DNA of 6,222 bases from Candidatus Bathyarchaeota archaeon (GCA_030617005.1 JAUWWH010000059.1:1-6222), one strand, 5' to 3'; positions 1-5,300 are shown, counted from the first letter of the stretch. Translations and numbers: made by a program. Notes: generated by a model from the sequence alone, not told the origin.

Positions 1-65
1 ATAGTCGACACCAGTCTAATGAAAAGCATAAAAAGCCTTTTTTAGTTAATCTCTAATCCTCCATA

Positions 66-104
66 CAATGTAACATAAAACTACGTCAGTAATAAATTAC
101 ATTG
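66..104 (-). terminator. Possible stem-loop downstream of the padR-like gene
   Basis: CAATGTAA (66-73) and TTACATTG (97-104) are perfect 8-bp inverted arms separated by 23 nt, in the 3' flank of the padR-like gene. Farther on, the minus strand reads through an A/T-rich segment near 29-44. The left arm also contains the 9-mer ATGTAACAT, so this may be a protein site instead of a terminator. Confidence 0.3.
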
Positions 105-135
105 ATTTATCCATCATCGTCTACGAAGTGGAAAA

Positions 136-438
136 CTACATGATGTTTAAGTATTTCTTGAACTTTTCCTCCAAAAGTATTCCTCTGTCCGTTAAGATGT
201 AGAGATGATTGACAGGCGCGTGTGCATTTGTTTGGCTTAAGGTTCTTTCGACTAAACCACGCTTTTTCAAATCACGGAGGTGATAATAGATATTGCGGAG
301 GCAAGCGTCACCGAGGTAGCAATGATACCTCTCCTTCAGTGTCGTCCAGATACTGTAACCATGAGAAGTGCCATTTTCTTGAATTATCGCCAAGATCTTG
401 AGTTTTGTCTCTCCAATGGTTCTGTATAGTCGGGGCAA
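136..438 (-). CDS. PadR-like winged-helix transcriptional regulator
   Basis: Probable DNA-binding repressor of 100 residues. The order of elements matches the PadR/winged-helix family: an N-terminal helix (KLKILAIIQENG, residues 12-23), an HGYSIWTTLKE segment (26-36) typical of PadR proteins, a recognition helix (NIYYHLRDLKKRGLVE, 49-64), and a wing ending in LYILTDRG (79-86). It lacks the long C-terminal dimerisation helices of full PadR proteins, so it is a minimal single-domain form. C40 and C46 lie in the loop before the recognition helix and could sense metal or redox state, which is inference only. The TTG start at 436-438 is chosen because AAGGAG lies 8 nt upstream. The gene is monocistronic as far as seen. 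The family assignment is fairly sure; the ligand and targets are unknown. Confidence 0.8.
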   Translation of the reverse strand: MPRLYRTIGETKLKILAIIQENGTSHGYSIWTTLKERYHCYLGDACLRNIYYHLRDLKKRGLVERTLSQTNAHAPVNHLYILTDRGILLEEKFKKYLNIM

Positions 439-446
439 TAGGTCAA

Positions 447-452
447 CTCCTT
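447..452 (-). promoter_or_regulatory. Shine-Dalgarno of the padR-like gene
   Basis: On the minus strand this reads AAGGAG, 8 nt before the TTG at 438. It supports TTG as the real start, since no ATG is available nearby. Confidence 0.7.
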
Positions 453-477
453 AACATTTATAAGTAACCATCACCCG

Positions 478-485
478 ATTTAAAA
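478..485 (-). promoter_or_regulatory. Candidate TATA box for the padR-like gene
   Basis: Minus-strand TTTTAAAT. Transcription starting about 25 nt downstream would give a short leader that includes the AAGGAG. A second AT-rich box (CTTATAAA, minus strand, 457-464) lies closer to the gene and would give a nearly leaderless transcript. Position-based inference. Confidence 0.4.
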
Positions 486-500
486 TTACCTTTAGGTAAT
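485..500. promoter_or_regulatory. Palindromic operator candidate upstream of the padR-like gene
   Basis: ATTACCT-TT-AGGTAAT: two perfect 7-bp arms around a 2-bp centre. It abuts the candidate TATA box on its upstream side, where an archaeal BRE would lie. A dimeric winged-helix protein bound here would block TBP/TFB, which fits autoregulation by the adjacent gene. The symmetry is seen directly; the regulator is inferred. Confidence 0.5.
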
Positions 501-853
501 GAAGGTTTGAGCTTTTTCAAATCCGATGTCAATCCGTAACAATCAGGTTCCATTTAAACAAAATGTAACATTCCATGAAAGATCGTCATGGATAATTATA
601 CGAATGTGATTCCCTCATGAAAGGACTTGAATGCAAAAGGGATTGGTGAAGAGAATTTAGGAGTATACAGGGGAGAGATAAGACGCAAAAGATCATAATA
701 AAGAATAAAAAATCATCCTCAAGGGTAATTAATACGTCAAGTAGAACACAATACTTAGGGGTAACCATAAAGGGAATTAAGTTTACTAAAGAATGGTACT
801 ATAGGTCCCACATACATCCCCTCATAGCTAGGCTTTATCAACTCCTTTTAAGA

Positions 854-1042
854 TTGATATGGATGAGAGGTATCATTGTTCTCCATCATCCTCTGAGGTT
901 GACAAAATGGGGAAAGATTATGAACCAAGCACTATCTGAGGGTTACGTGAAAATCGTTGAAAAAACTCATCTATCCTCAGAAGGAATTCGAGAACGAATA
1001 AAACAAATGATAGGGGACGCTCCGAGGGATATCTATGCTTAA
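854..1042 (+). CDS. Small hypothetical protein overlapping the TFB start
   Basis: Unrecognised ORF of up to 62 residues. Possible starts are TTG 854, ATG 863 and ATG 920; the last would give a 40-residue protein beginning MNQALSEGYVK and has a weak purine-rich stretch before it. The C-terminal part (SSEGIRERIKQMIGDAPRDI) looks like a real amphipathic helix plus tail. The stop overlaps the TFB start by 8 nt (1035-1042), an arrangement typical of translational coupling. The frame is open back to 650, so this may be the end of a longer or decayed gene. It does not carry the features of Gar1, which can lie next to TFB in archaea. Coding status is uncertain. Confidence 0.35.
   Translation: MIWMRGIIVLHHPLRLTKWGKIMNQALSEGYVKIVEKTHLSSEGIRERIKQMIGDAPRDIYA
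1024..1028 (+). promoter_or_regulatory. Shine-Dalgarno of TFB
   Basis: GAGGG ends 6 nt before the ATG at 1035, inside the end of the preceding small ORF. It fixes the TFB start and would let a ribosome finishing the upstream frame reinitiate. Confidence 0.65.
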
Positions 1043-1973
1043 GACAGAAGATGCATATCACCAAAGAATCATTCAGAAAGGGAGATGCCCTGAGTGCAAT
1101 AAATCTGAGTTCGTGACAGACAGGAACACGGGTGAATTAGTCTGTTTTAACTGTGGATTAGTGCTCAAAGACGTCATGCTTAATCAGAGAGCGGAGTGGC
1201 GAGCTTATACTCATGATGAAGTGAAGGCAAAGGCACGGACAGGACCTCCTACATCCTATTCACACTACGATAAAGGATTATCAACAACTTTCCAGACAAC
1301 TCGAGGTTATGATGGTCAACGACTTTCAACGAAGACTCAACTCAAGATGACACGTCTCCGAAAGTGGGATTACCGTGCTAAAATCCACTCATCTATTGAT
1401 CGAAACCTCTCCCAAGCAATGGCTGAACTTGAAAGATTAGCAGATAAGTTACACATCCCCAAATCGATTAAGGATGAAGCTGCCCTGATCTACAGGAAAG
1501 CCCTGGATGAGGGTTTAGTTCGTGGAAGGTCAATCTCCTCGATAGTAGCTGCCTCAATATACGCGGCTTGTCGTATTACAGAGACACCTAGAAAAATCAA
1601 GGAGATCGTTGAAGCAAGTGCAAAAAGTAGGAAAGAGATCACAAGATGCTACAGGTTAATCATAAGGAAGCTTAACCTGAAGATGCCAATCATGAACCCT
1701 GAGATGTACATATCGAAGATAGCATCGAAAGTAGGTCTAGACCAGAAGACAGAGCTCAAAGCGATGGAGATCATACGGAAAGCGAAGAGAGTGAAAGCCA
1801 TCGCAGGGAAGGAACCTGCAGGCATAGCCGCGGCTGCACTATACATTGCTTCCCACGACAATACTAAAAAAATAACTCAGAAAAATCTTGCGGATGCAGC
1901 AAAAGTGACTGAGGTCACCGTTAGAAATCGATACAAGAAGTTAATAAAAGATTTAAAACTAAATCTAAAATAA
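1035..1973 (+). CDS. tfb: Transcription initiation factor B (TFB, TFIIB homologue)
   Basis: TFB binds the TBP-TATA complex, reads the BRE and recruits RNA polymerase, with its B-reader region reaching into the active centre. At 312 residues it is full length for the archaeal family. An N-terminal zinc ribbon has CPEC at 18-21 and CFNC at 37-40. The B-finger/linker carries EWRAYTHDE (54-62), RTGPP (68-72) and YDKGLST (78-84), all recognisable family blocks. Two cyclin-fold repeats follow, about 118-215 (VRGRSISSIVAASIYAACR, 162-180) and 217-310 (GKEPAGIAAAALYIAS). The C-terminal helix-turn-helix (VTEVTVRNRYKKL) is the BRE-contacting element. The ATG has a GAGGG 6 nt upstream. The family identity is secure. 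Whether it is the main TFB or one of several paralogues cannot be told from this window. Confidence 0.97.
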   Translation: MLKTEDAYHQRIIQKGRCPECNKSEFVTDRNTGELVCFNCGLVLKDVMLNQRAEWRAYTHDEVKAKARTGPPTSYSHYDKGLSTTFQTTRGYDGQRLSTKTQLKMTRLRKWDYRAKIHSSIDRNLSQAMAELERLADKLHIPKSIKDEAALIYRKALDEGLVRGRSISSIVAASIYAACRITETPRKIKEIVEASAKSRKEITRCYRLIIRKLNLKMPIMNPEMYISKIASKVGLDQKTELKAMEIIRKAKRVKAIAGKEPAGIAAAALYIASHDNTKKITQKNLADAAKVTEVTVRNRYKKLIKDLKLNLK

Positions 1974-2018
1974 AGAATCCTGCACATCTTTCCAAAAATA
2001 GTAGAATGATCTAGTGTA

Positions 2019-2055
2019 TGATATTGATAAGTACTTATTTTTTCGATAAATATCA
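2019..2055 (+). terminator. Putative transcription terminator of TFB
   Basis: TGATATT (2019-2025) and AATATCA (2049-2055) are perfect 7-bp inverted arms. Between them lies the palindrome ATAAGTACTTAT (2027-2038), running directly into a six-T tract (2038-2043). Archaeal polymerase stops at T-tracts, so 2038-2043 is the likely 3' end of TFB transcripts. Confidence 0.45.
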
Positions 2056-2066
2056 ACTTCTTTCAG

Positions 2067-2074
2067 AAAAAAAA
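2067..2074 (-). terminator. T8 terminator of the DUF2798-like gene
   Basis: Eight A on the plus strand give T8 on the minus strand, about 37 nt past the stop of the membrane-protein gene. With the T6 at 2038-2043 it makes a back-to-back termination region between two convergent genes. Confidence 0.45.
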
Positions 2075-2110
2075 TCAATAGTAATAAATAAGGGCTAACA
2101 CATTACACGA

Positions 2111-2320
2111 TCACTTTTTGAATCCCCAGGCTAAGATTAAGGAAGTAGGTATTGTAACCAATGAGCCAATCATAAAACCCCTCATCCATATAACGATAAA
2201 ATGAGAAGAAAAACCCATAATTGCCACAGTCATTGTAAACGACATAACTAGCGACATTATCAATGCCATTAAAACTCCTGAAACAATATTTCTATATTTT
2301 AGAGGAACGTTCATACTCAA
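2111..2320 (-). CDS. Small two-helix membrane protein, DUF2798-like
   Basis: Protein of 67 residues from ATG (2312-2314), or 69 from the TTG two codons earlier; I prefer the ATG, giving MNVPLKYRNIVSG. Two hydrophobic helices are visible, at about residues 10-33 (many M, L, V, I, S) and 47-66 (MIGSLVTIPTSLILAWGF), joined by a short loop with one charged residue. The pattern, with a KYRN start, an S/M-rich first helix and a proline in the second helix, matches DUF2798 (PF11391), a family of unknown function found in bacteria and archaea. It ends in GFKK, so the C-terminus probably faces the cytoplasm. No partner gene is adjacent; it is convergent with TFB. The family call rests on remembered pattern, not a search. 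Confidence 0.6.
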   Translation of the reverse strand: MSMNVPLKYRNIVSGVLMALIMSLVMSFTMTVAIMGFSSHFIVIWMRGFMIGSLVTIPTSLILAWGFKK

Positions 2321-2425
2321 AAAGGGACGATTATTATGCTTATACTTTGGGGAAGGAATTAAAAATTAAGATCATACACAGAGTACATTCTAACCTTTTT
2401 TTAACATACCAAAGTGAGCGAAGGA

Positions 2426-2434
2426 TTTATTAAT
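2426..2434 (+). promoter_or_regulatory. Residual TATA box of the ferritin-like pseudogene
   Basis: TTTATTAAT preceded by purine-rich CGAAGGA, about 32 nt before the ATG at 2466. Spacing suits an archaeal promoter with a very short leader. The broken gene may therefore still be transcribed. Confidence 0.4.
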
Positions 2435-2465
2435 CATTTAACGAGTCTATTCCAATTGATGAGAT

Positions 2466-2770
2466 ATGCCAGAGTTTGGTAGTCTCTTTTCTGATCTAAC
2501 GAAAGACCGTAAACTATCAGATGCTGAATTGATTCGTGCTATAAGATTCATGATTGCAGCAGAGTATGAAGCTGTGTAAATGTATATGCAACTCGCTGAA
2601 TCCATAGACAATGAAATCGCTATAGAAGTTTTGAAGATATAGCGGATGAGGAGAGGGTTCACGCAGGAGAGTTCTTAAGACTATTACATCATCCTACACC
2701 TGGTGAACAAAAGTTTTACGAATAAGGATATGAAGAAGTCGAAGAAGTAATTAAGAAACTAGAGAAATAA
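2466..2770 (+). pseudogene. Broken ferritin-like/rubrerythrin-type diiron protein
   Basis: Reading through three lesions gives about 100 residues of a ferritin-like protein of the short archaeal type often annotated as rubrerythrin or encapsulin-cargo ferritin. Segment 1 begins MPEFGSLFSDLTKDRKLSDA and runs through FMIAAEYEAV. A TAA (2577-2579) then sits where relatives usually have Gln, followed by MYMQLAESIDNE. One base is missing near 2633-2637; in the new frame the protein resumes as DIADEERVHAGEFLRLL, a second TAA follows (2723-2725), then GYEEVEEVIKKLEK and the natural stop. The carboxylate and EExxH-type metal ligands (AAEYE; DEERVH) are intact. So few lesions suggest recent inactivation or errors in assembly. 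Such proteins oxidise and store iron, often inside encapsulin shells; no encapsulin gene is visible nearby. Confidence 0.85.
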
Positions 2771-2783
2771 AAACAATTTTCAA

Positions 2784-2791
2784 TTTTTTTT
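2784..2791 (+). terminator. T8 tract after the ferritin-like pseudogene
   Basis: Eight T beginning 13 nt past the natural stop, followed by TCTTCCCCC. It is a plausible terminator left from the intact gene. Confidence 0.45.
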
Positions 2792-2848
2792 CTTCCCCCT
2801 TAAATTATTGACGGGTGAGAGGATATGTCAAATTTATTTTTTGGATTC

Positions 2849-3055
2849 TTAAAGATTAGACTTTCTTATACGTTCTCCTCTAACCTCCGCAGGACCTTTC
2901 ATTACAGTACATGGATCTATAAATACCTCAGCGCCCCACCTCTCTTTCAATGATAGAAGCCCTTACAGAGAATACTCATAAGGAGACGGACTGATAGTCT
3001 ATATTCCTTGCTGCGTATCATTTAGGGCTTAATCCATTGCTATAGGGAAGTGTTA
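2849..3055 (-). pseudogene. Possible decayed coding remnant on the minus strand
   Basis: One minus-strand frame reads like protein but has stops at 3029-3031, 2999-3001 and 2963-2965. The pieces are ALNDTQQGI, TISPSPYEYSL and, as an open run of 37 codons, GLLSLKERWGAEVF, IDPCTVMKGPAEV and RGERIRKSNL, ending at TAA 2849-2851. The balanced composition (W, D, P, C, G, E in place of the K/N/I/F of random AT-rich DNA) suggests ancient coding sequence. I do not recognise the family. A 37-codon open run can also arise by chance, so this is tentative. Confidence 0.3.
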
Positions 3056-3059
3056 GAGA

Positions 3060-3200
3060 ATGACTGAAGCAGTAGTCAATTTAAATCTAATGGCAAATGT
3101 CCACAATAAAAAGTGTATCAAGGAGCTAGAAAAGGAGATTTTAGAGCTTGAAAGCCGCTTCAATGAACAAAATGAGAGAATGAAACTGTTCTCAAGGTAG
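3060..3200 (+). CDS. 46-residue helical miniprotein, hypothetical
   Basis: ATG start, 46 residues: an N-terminal segment MTEAVVNLNLMANVHNK, then a strongly charged helix (IKELEKEILELESRFNEQNE) with a leucine/isoleucine spacing typical of a short coiled coil. It has one cysteine. Upstream AGGGAAG is a weak ribosome site at long spacing. The next ORF on the same strand begins 32 nt later, so the two may be co-transcribed. No family is recognised. It lies inside a zone of broken genes, so it could itself be a remnant. Confidence 0.4.
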   Translation: MTEAVVNLNLMANVHNKKCIKELEKEILELESRFNEQNERMKLFSR

Positions 3201-3216
3201 AAGTAAAATGATTATT

Positions 3217-3223
3217 AAAGAGG
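3217..3223 (+). promoter_or_regulatory. Shine-Dalgarno for the 61-aa zinc-finger-like ORF
   Basis: AAAGAGG, 9 nt before TTG 3233 and 15 nt before ATG 3239. The spacing favours the TTG. A competing short frame starting at ATG 3208 ends at 3264. Confidence 0.4.
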
Positions 3224-3232
3224 ATATAAATT

Positions 3233-3418
3233 TTGAGAATGAGACAGAAGAATCCAGATCATAAGTTATATGGAAACATGGAAACTTGTAGTAACCCATG
3301 GAATAAGAACTGTGGAAACAGGGACATAACCGTATTCATCGAATACAAAAAGGAGAGAAGATCCAGCTGTCGATCCTGTAGGAGAAAAATTACCAATAAC
3401 AAGTACGAATGGGGATAG
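3233..3418 (+). CDS. Small zinc-finger-like protein (61 aa), hypothetical
   Basis: Basic miniprotein of 61 residues. Four cysteines form two pairs: CSNPWNKNC (residues 19-27) and CRSC (47-50), which could bind one zinc ion. Between them is a strand-like stretch, DITVFIEYKKERRS, and the protein ends NNKYEWG. Possible starts are TTG 3233, ATG 3239 and ATG 3278 (METCSNPW); the TTG has the best-spaced AAAGAGG. I believe similar short CxNPW-type proteins occur in uncultured archaea, but I cannot name a family. A role in nucleic-acid or protein binding is only inferred from the zinc-like motif and basic charge. Confidence 0.5.
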   Translation: MRMRQKNPDHKLYGNMETCSNPWNKNCGNRDITVFIEYKKERRSSCRSCRRKITNNKYEWG

Positions 3419-3525
3419 GTTTAGAGTGGATTAAACATCCAGTTGGATATATGGAAGCGTAATCCCATAGGTTCCTGTAAAAGAGAGAAGCAGACTGAAG
3501 TGAAAAGTTTTGACTATTTAAAAAG

Positions 3526-3678
3526 TTAATAATAATGTGATTCCCAACATGGGAGACAGTAATATAATGTGCCTTGTTCCCTTTTACTTTTAGTTCTAGG
3601 ATGTGCCATTACAGTTTGACTAATTTGAAATAGTTGTTTACATTCATAACAGTATAAAGTACCAAATTGTTTTGTCAA
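3526..3678 (-). CDS. 50-residue zinc-ribbon-like miniprotein, hypothetical
   Basis: A minus-strand ORF starting at TTG 3676-3678 and ending at TAA 3526-3528. It carries CYEC (residues 10-13) and CLPC followed by W (41-45), with a 27-residue basic spacer (HPRTKSKREQG). This is a CxxC...CxxC zinc-ribbon layout with the tyrosines and tryptophan usual for a folded knuckle. The frame is open upstream for 12 more codons but has no other standard start. No Shine-Dalgarno is evident, so it may be leaderless. It faces the 61-aa zinc-finger-like ORF tail to tail across about 107 nt. No family is recognised; the cysteine pattern makes chance unlikely but not excluded. Confidence 0.45.
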   Translation of the reverse strand: MTKQFGTLYCYECKQLFQISQTVMAHPRTKSKREQGTLYYCLPCWESHYY

Positions 3679-3860
3679 TCTATGAAATAGTTTTGTGTTC
3701 AGTGTGATTTTTAGTCAATAGTTAAACTATCAAACCCTTCAGTTTTTTAAATGGCTATGTTTAACAATAATCCCAATATAAAAATGTTTTAAATAGAATT
3801 TAAAAGCATAAATTATTTATTTGTTATAAAAAAGACGAGATAAAAATCATCTTCTCTAGG

Positions 3861-3873
3861 GTATTAAATAAAA
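3861..3873 (+). promoter_or_regulatory. Candidate TATA element of the PRTase-like gene
   Basis: GTATTAAATAAAA, about 50 nt before the start codon; initiation about 25 nt downstream would leave a leader of roughly 25-30 nt containing the GAGGG. The whole 3700-3900 stretch is very AT-rich, so other boxes (for example around 3788-3795) are possible. Confidence 0.3.
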
Positions 3874-3905
3874 TCTACACTTAATATTAATGAAATATTT
3901 GATTA

Positions 3906-3910
3906 GAGGG
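3906..3910 (+). promoter_or_regulatory. Shine-Dalgarno deciding the TTG start of the PRTase-like gene
   Basis: GAGGG, 7 nt before TTG 3918. No ATG or GTG is nearby in frame, so this site is the main reason for choosing TTG. Confidence 0.65.
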
Positions 3911-3917
3911 TATAGTT

Positions 3918-4733
3918 TTGATTCATATTTATGATGTCGACAGTGTAAAACCATTGATAATAGAGTTTTACAGGAAAGCGTGGAGATCTATTAAGGAGAC
4001 GCGGAGAATCTTTGAAGAGATAGGACTAGAATTAACAAAACACATGTTACAATACCTACCACCCTTACGAAGCCTTCCGAAAGGATTAGTTAATGTTTAT
4101 GCAGGTCCTATTGCTAGAGCTGGCTGTGGAGCGTTTAGACCATTAGTTGTCAATCTTCTTCAAGAAGAATTTCATGGGAGATGTATTGGGTTTAAGACAT
4201 TTGGATTGGGGTTGAGTCGTTCAAATGATCCTTTACATCTCCCAGCGAAGGTCTATTGGAATACCCTCAGATATTCAAAACCTGATCTATCTTCTTCCCT
4301 TATTTTACTGTATGAAATAGGTGAAGCGACAGGATCAACCATCGAAGGAGCTGTCAGAGAATTGGAGACTTTTAATGCGGTTCCCAGTAACATCATTTTT
4401 CAAATTGGAGCTGCTTGTATAGACCAGACTCGGGAACGTTTAGAACAAGTTGCATCAGGTATACATTTAGTGATCGGTTCCCGATGGCGGTATGATGAGA
4501 AACCTGGTCCAACACAATATTATCTGACGCATATTCTAGACGATAAATGGATTAATATGCCACCGAGAGACTGGGGAAGATGTCTCGCAGGTATGAAAGA
4601 TGAATTGTCCGTGTCATCGTTTATACATTGGGTTGGAGAGGCCATACACCTCTCTCCTATAGATGAAGAATTTCTGTTCGGAATATGGTTAAAGAATATT
4701 AAGGAAAAAGAAGTGAGATCTCCACCAAAATGA
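3918..4733 (+). CDS. Phosphoribosyltransferase-fold protein, UPRT-like
   Basis: Protein of 271 residues. Several blocks align by eye with uracil phosphoribosyltransferase, which joins uracil to PRPP: YAGPIARAGCGAF (61-73) resembles the UPRT PILRAGLG block; LLYEIGEATGSTIEGAV (130-146) occupies the place of the PRPP-binding DPMLATGGT loop; a following strand-helix unit (NIIFQIGAACIDQTRERL, 158-175) matches the next Rossmann-like repeat; and NMPPRDWGRCLAG (213-225) resembles the C-terminal uracil-contacting GLGDxGDR block. The usual loop Asp is replaced, giving E-x-x-E-ATGST. It is longer than typical UPRT (about 210), with about 55 extra N-terminal residues and a C-terminal tail. The fold is likely; the substrate is unknown, and it may be a non-canonical or regulatory member. 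Cytoplasmic, apparently monocistronic. Confidence 0.6.
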   Translation: MIHIYDVDSVKPLIIEFYRKAWRSIKETRRIFEEIGLELTKHMLQYLPPLRSLPKGLVNVYAGPIARAGCGAFRPLVVNLLQEEFHGRCIGFKTFGLGLSRSNDPLHLPAKVYWNTLRYSKPDLSSSLILLYEIGEATGSTIEGAVRELETFNAVPSNIIFQIGAACIDQTRERLEQVASGIHLVIGSRWRYDEKPGPTQYYLTHILDDKWINMPPRDWGRCLAGMKDELSVSSFIHWVGEAIHLSPIDEEFLFGIWLKNIKEKEVRSPPK

Positions 4734-4781
4734 AGCACTCATCTCTTTGAAAGAATAGCTTGGTCGGTTACTTATACTATC

Positions 4782-4908
4782 ATGAAGGAGGATGCTTCAT
4801 AGACATTTACAAGAGAGCTCCATATATTCTCGATGGTTGGATATCATTATCTCAATATCTGTAACGTGTAATAGATAGGGGTAACTGAATAAGCATCCTA
4901 CCTTTTTT
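4782..4908 (+). terminator. Stem-loop and T-tract region downstream of the PRTase-like gene
   Basis: A local hairpin, ATGAAG-7 nt-CTTCAT (4782-4800), sits about 50 nt past the stop. A longer-range pair, AGGATGCTT (4789-4797) with AAGCATCCT (4891-4899), is perfect over 9 bp and directly precedes a T6 tract (4903-4908). The two pairings share bases and exclude each other. They could form a termination signal or part of an untranslated RNA. No ORF of note lies in 4734-4930 on either strand. Confidence 0.3.
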
Positions 4909-4930
4909 CTGATGAAGACAAGGAGAATTA

Positions 4931-5248
4931 TCAGCTCTTCTTCTCAAACCTTTCCCAGTTTTGTATGCCGAGTGTGTGTAGGTTTCCAACATTTACTCTT
5001 TTTAGGTGTCTCTTAGCCACTTTGTAACGGTTTATTACATGGTTTAAAGGTGTGATAGGGAAATCAGTTATCATGAAATCTGGATGAAAAACGAGTAAGC
5101 TGTAAGAAATTTCTGGGTTAATGTCTACGACGAACTCGACTTTATTCCACAAACCTTGCACATATTTTCTTAAACTCTATTTGTTCTTTTTAGTATATGG
5201 TAAACCAAGATGATGAAACCCTTGATAAACTCTAATATAATCTATTCC
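4931..5248 (-). pseudogene. C-terminal remnant of a radical SAM protein
   Basis: The open part from GTG 5161 encodes 76 residues and reads like the C-terminal end of a PflA-type radical SAM enzyme: INPEISYSLLVFHPDF (14-29), then ITDFPITP, AKRHLKRVNVGNLHTLG. In such proteins this segment forms the last barrel strands. Upstream in the same frame a TAG (5177-5179) is followed by 23 more protein-like codons (GIDYIRVYQGFHHLGLPYT...), ending at a TAA (5249-5251). The CxxxCxxC cluster motif and the rest of the barrel are absent, since the kinase stop at 5301 lies only 50 nt further. The fragment cannot be catalytic. It follows the PfkB gene on the same strand. Confidence 0.65.
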
Positions 5249-5300
5249 TTATTTTGATCTTGATGTGAAGTCATTCAAAGATGGAAGTCACATCCTTTGG

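Larger units (their letters stand above)
439..853. other. Intergenic region between the padR-like gene and the ORF upstream of TFB
   Basis: No convincing gene lies here. It holds the padR promoter elements and dyad (447-500) and a second copy of ATGTAACAT (563-571). From 650 on, the plus-strand frame that later becomes the 854-1042 ORF is already open but contains no ATG, GTG or TTG. Short frame segments in 588-695 read into stops quickly. The weak sequence TTTATCAA (835-842) is a possible TATA element just before the 854 ORF. Confidence 0.5.

Noticed and set aside
586..768. 60-codon hydrophobic minus-strand frame
   Set aside because: Composition reflects the complement of an A-rich stretch; no ribosome site, no recognisable domain, and the plus strand has an open frame over part of it.
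854..1042. Gar1, which can lie upstream of TFB in archaea
   Set aside because: The glycine-rich beta-barrel blocks and the FGPV-type motif of Gar1 are absent in all three frames upstream of TFB.
1649..1861. 70-codon minus-strand frame within TFB
   Set aside because: Antisense shadow of the second cyclin repeat of TFB.
2447..2662. 71-codon minus-strand frame over the ferritin-like pseudogene
   Set aside because: The plus strand clearly encodes ferritin-like sequence, so the antisense frame is a shadow that survives because the sense gene has decayed.
2577..2725. Possible stop-codon recoding (pyrrolysine or selenocysteine) in the ferritin-like gene
   Set aside because: Both internal stops in the protein frame are TAA, and a frameshift is also needed; recoding of TAG or TGA cannot explain this.
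4520..4738. 72-codon minus-strand frame at the end of the PRTase-like gene
   Set aside because: Antisense shadow of a coding region with conserved blocks.
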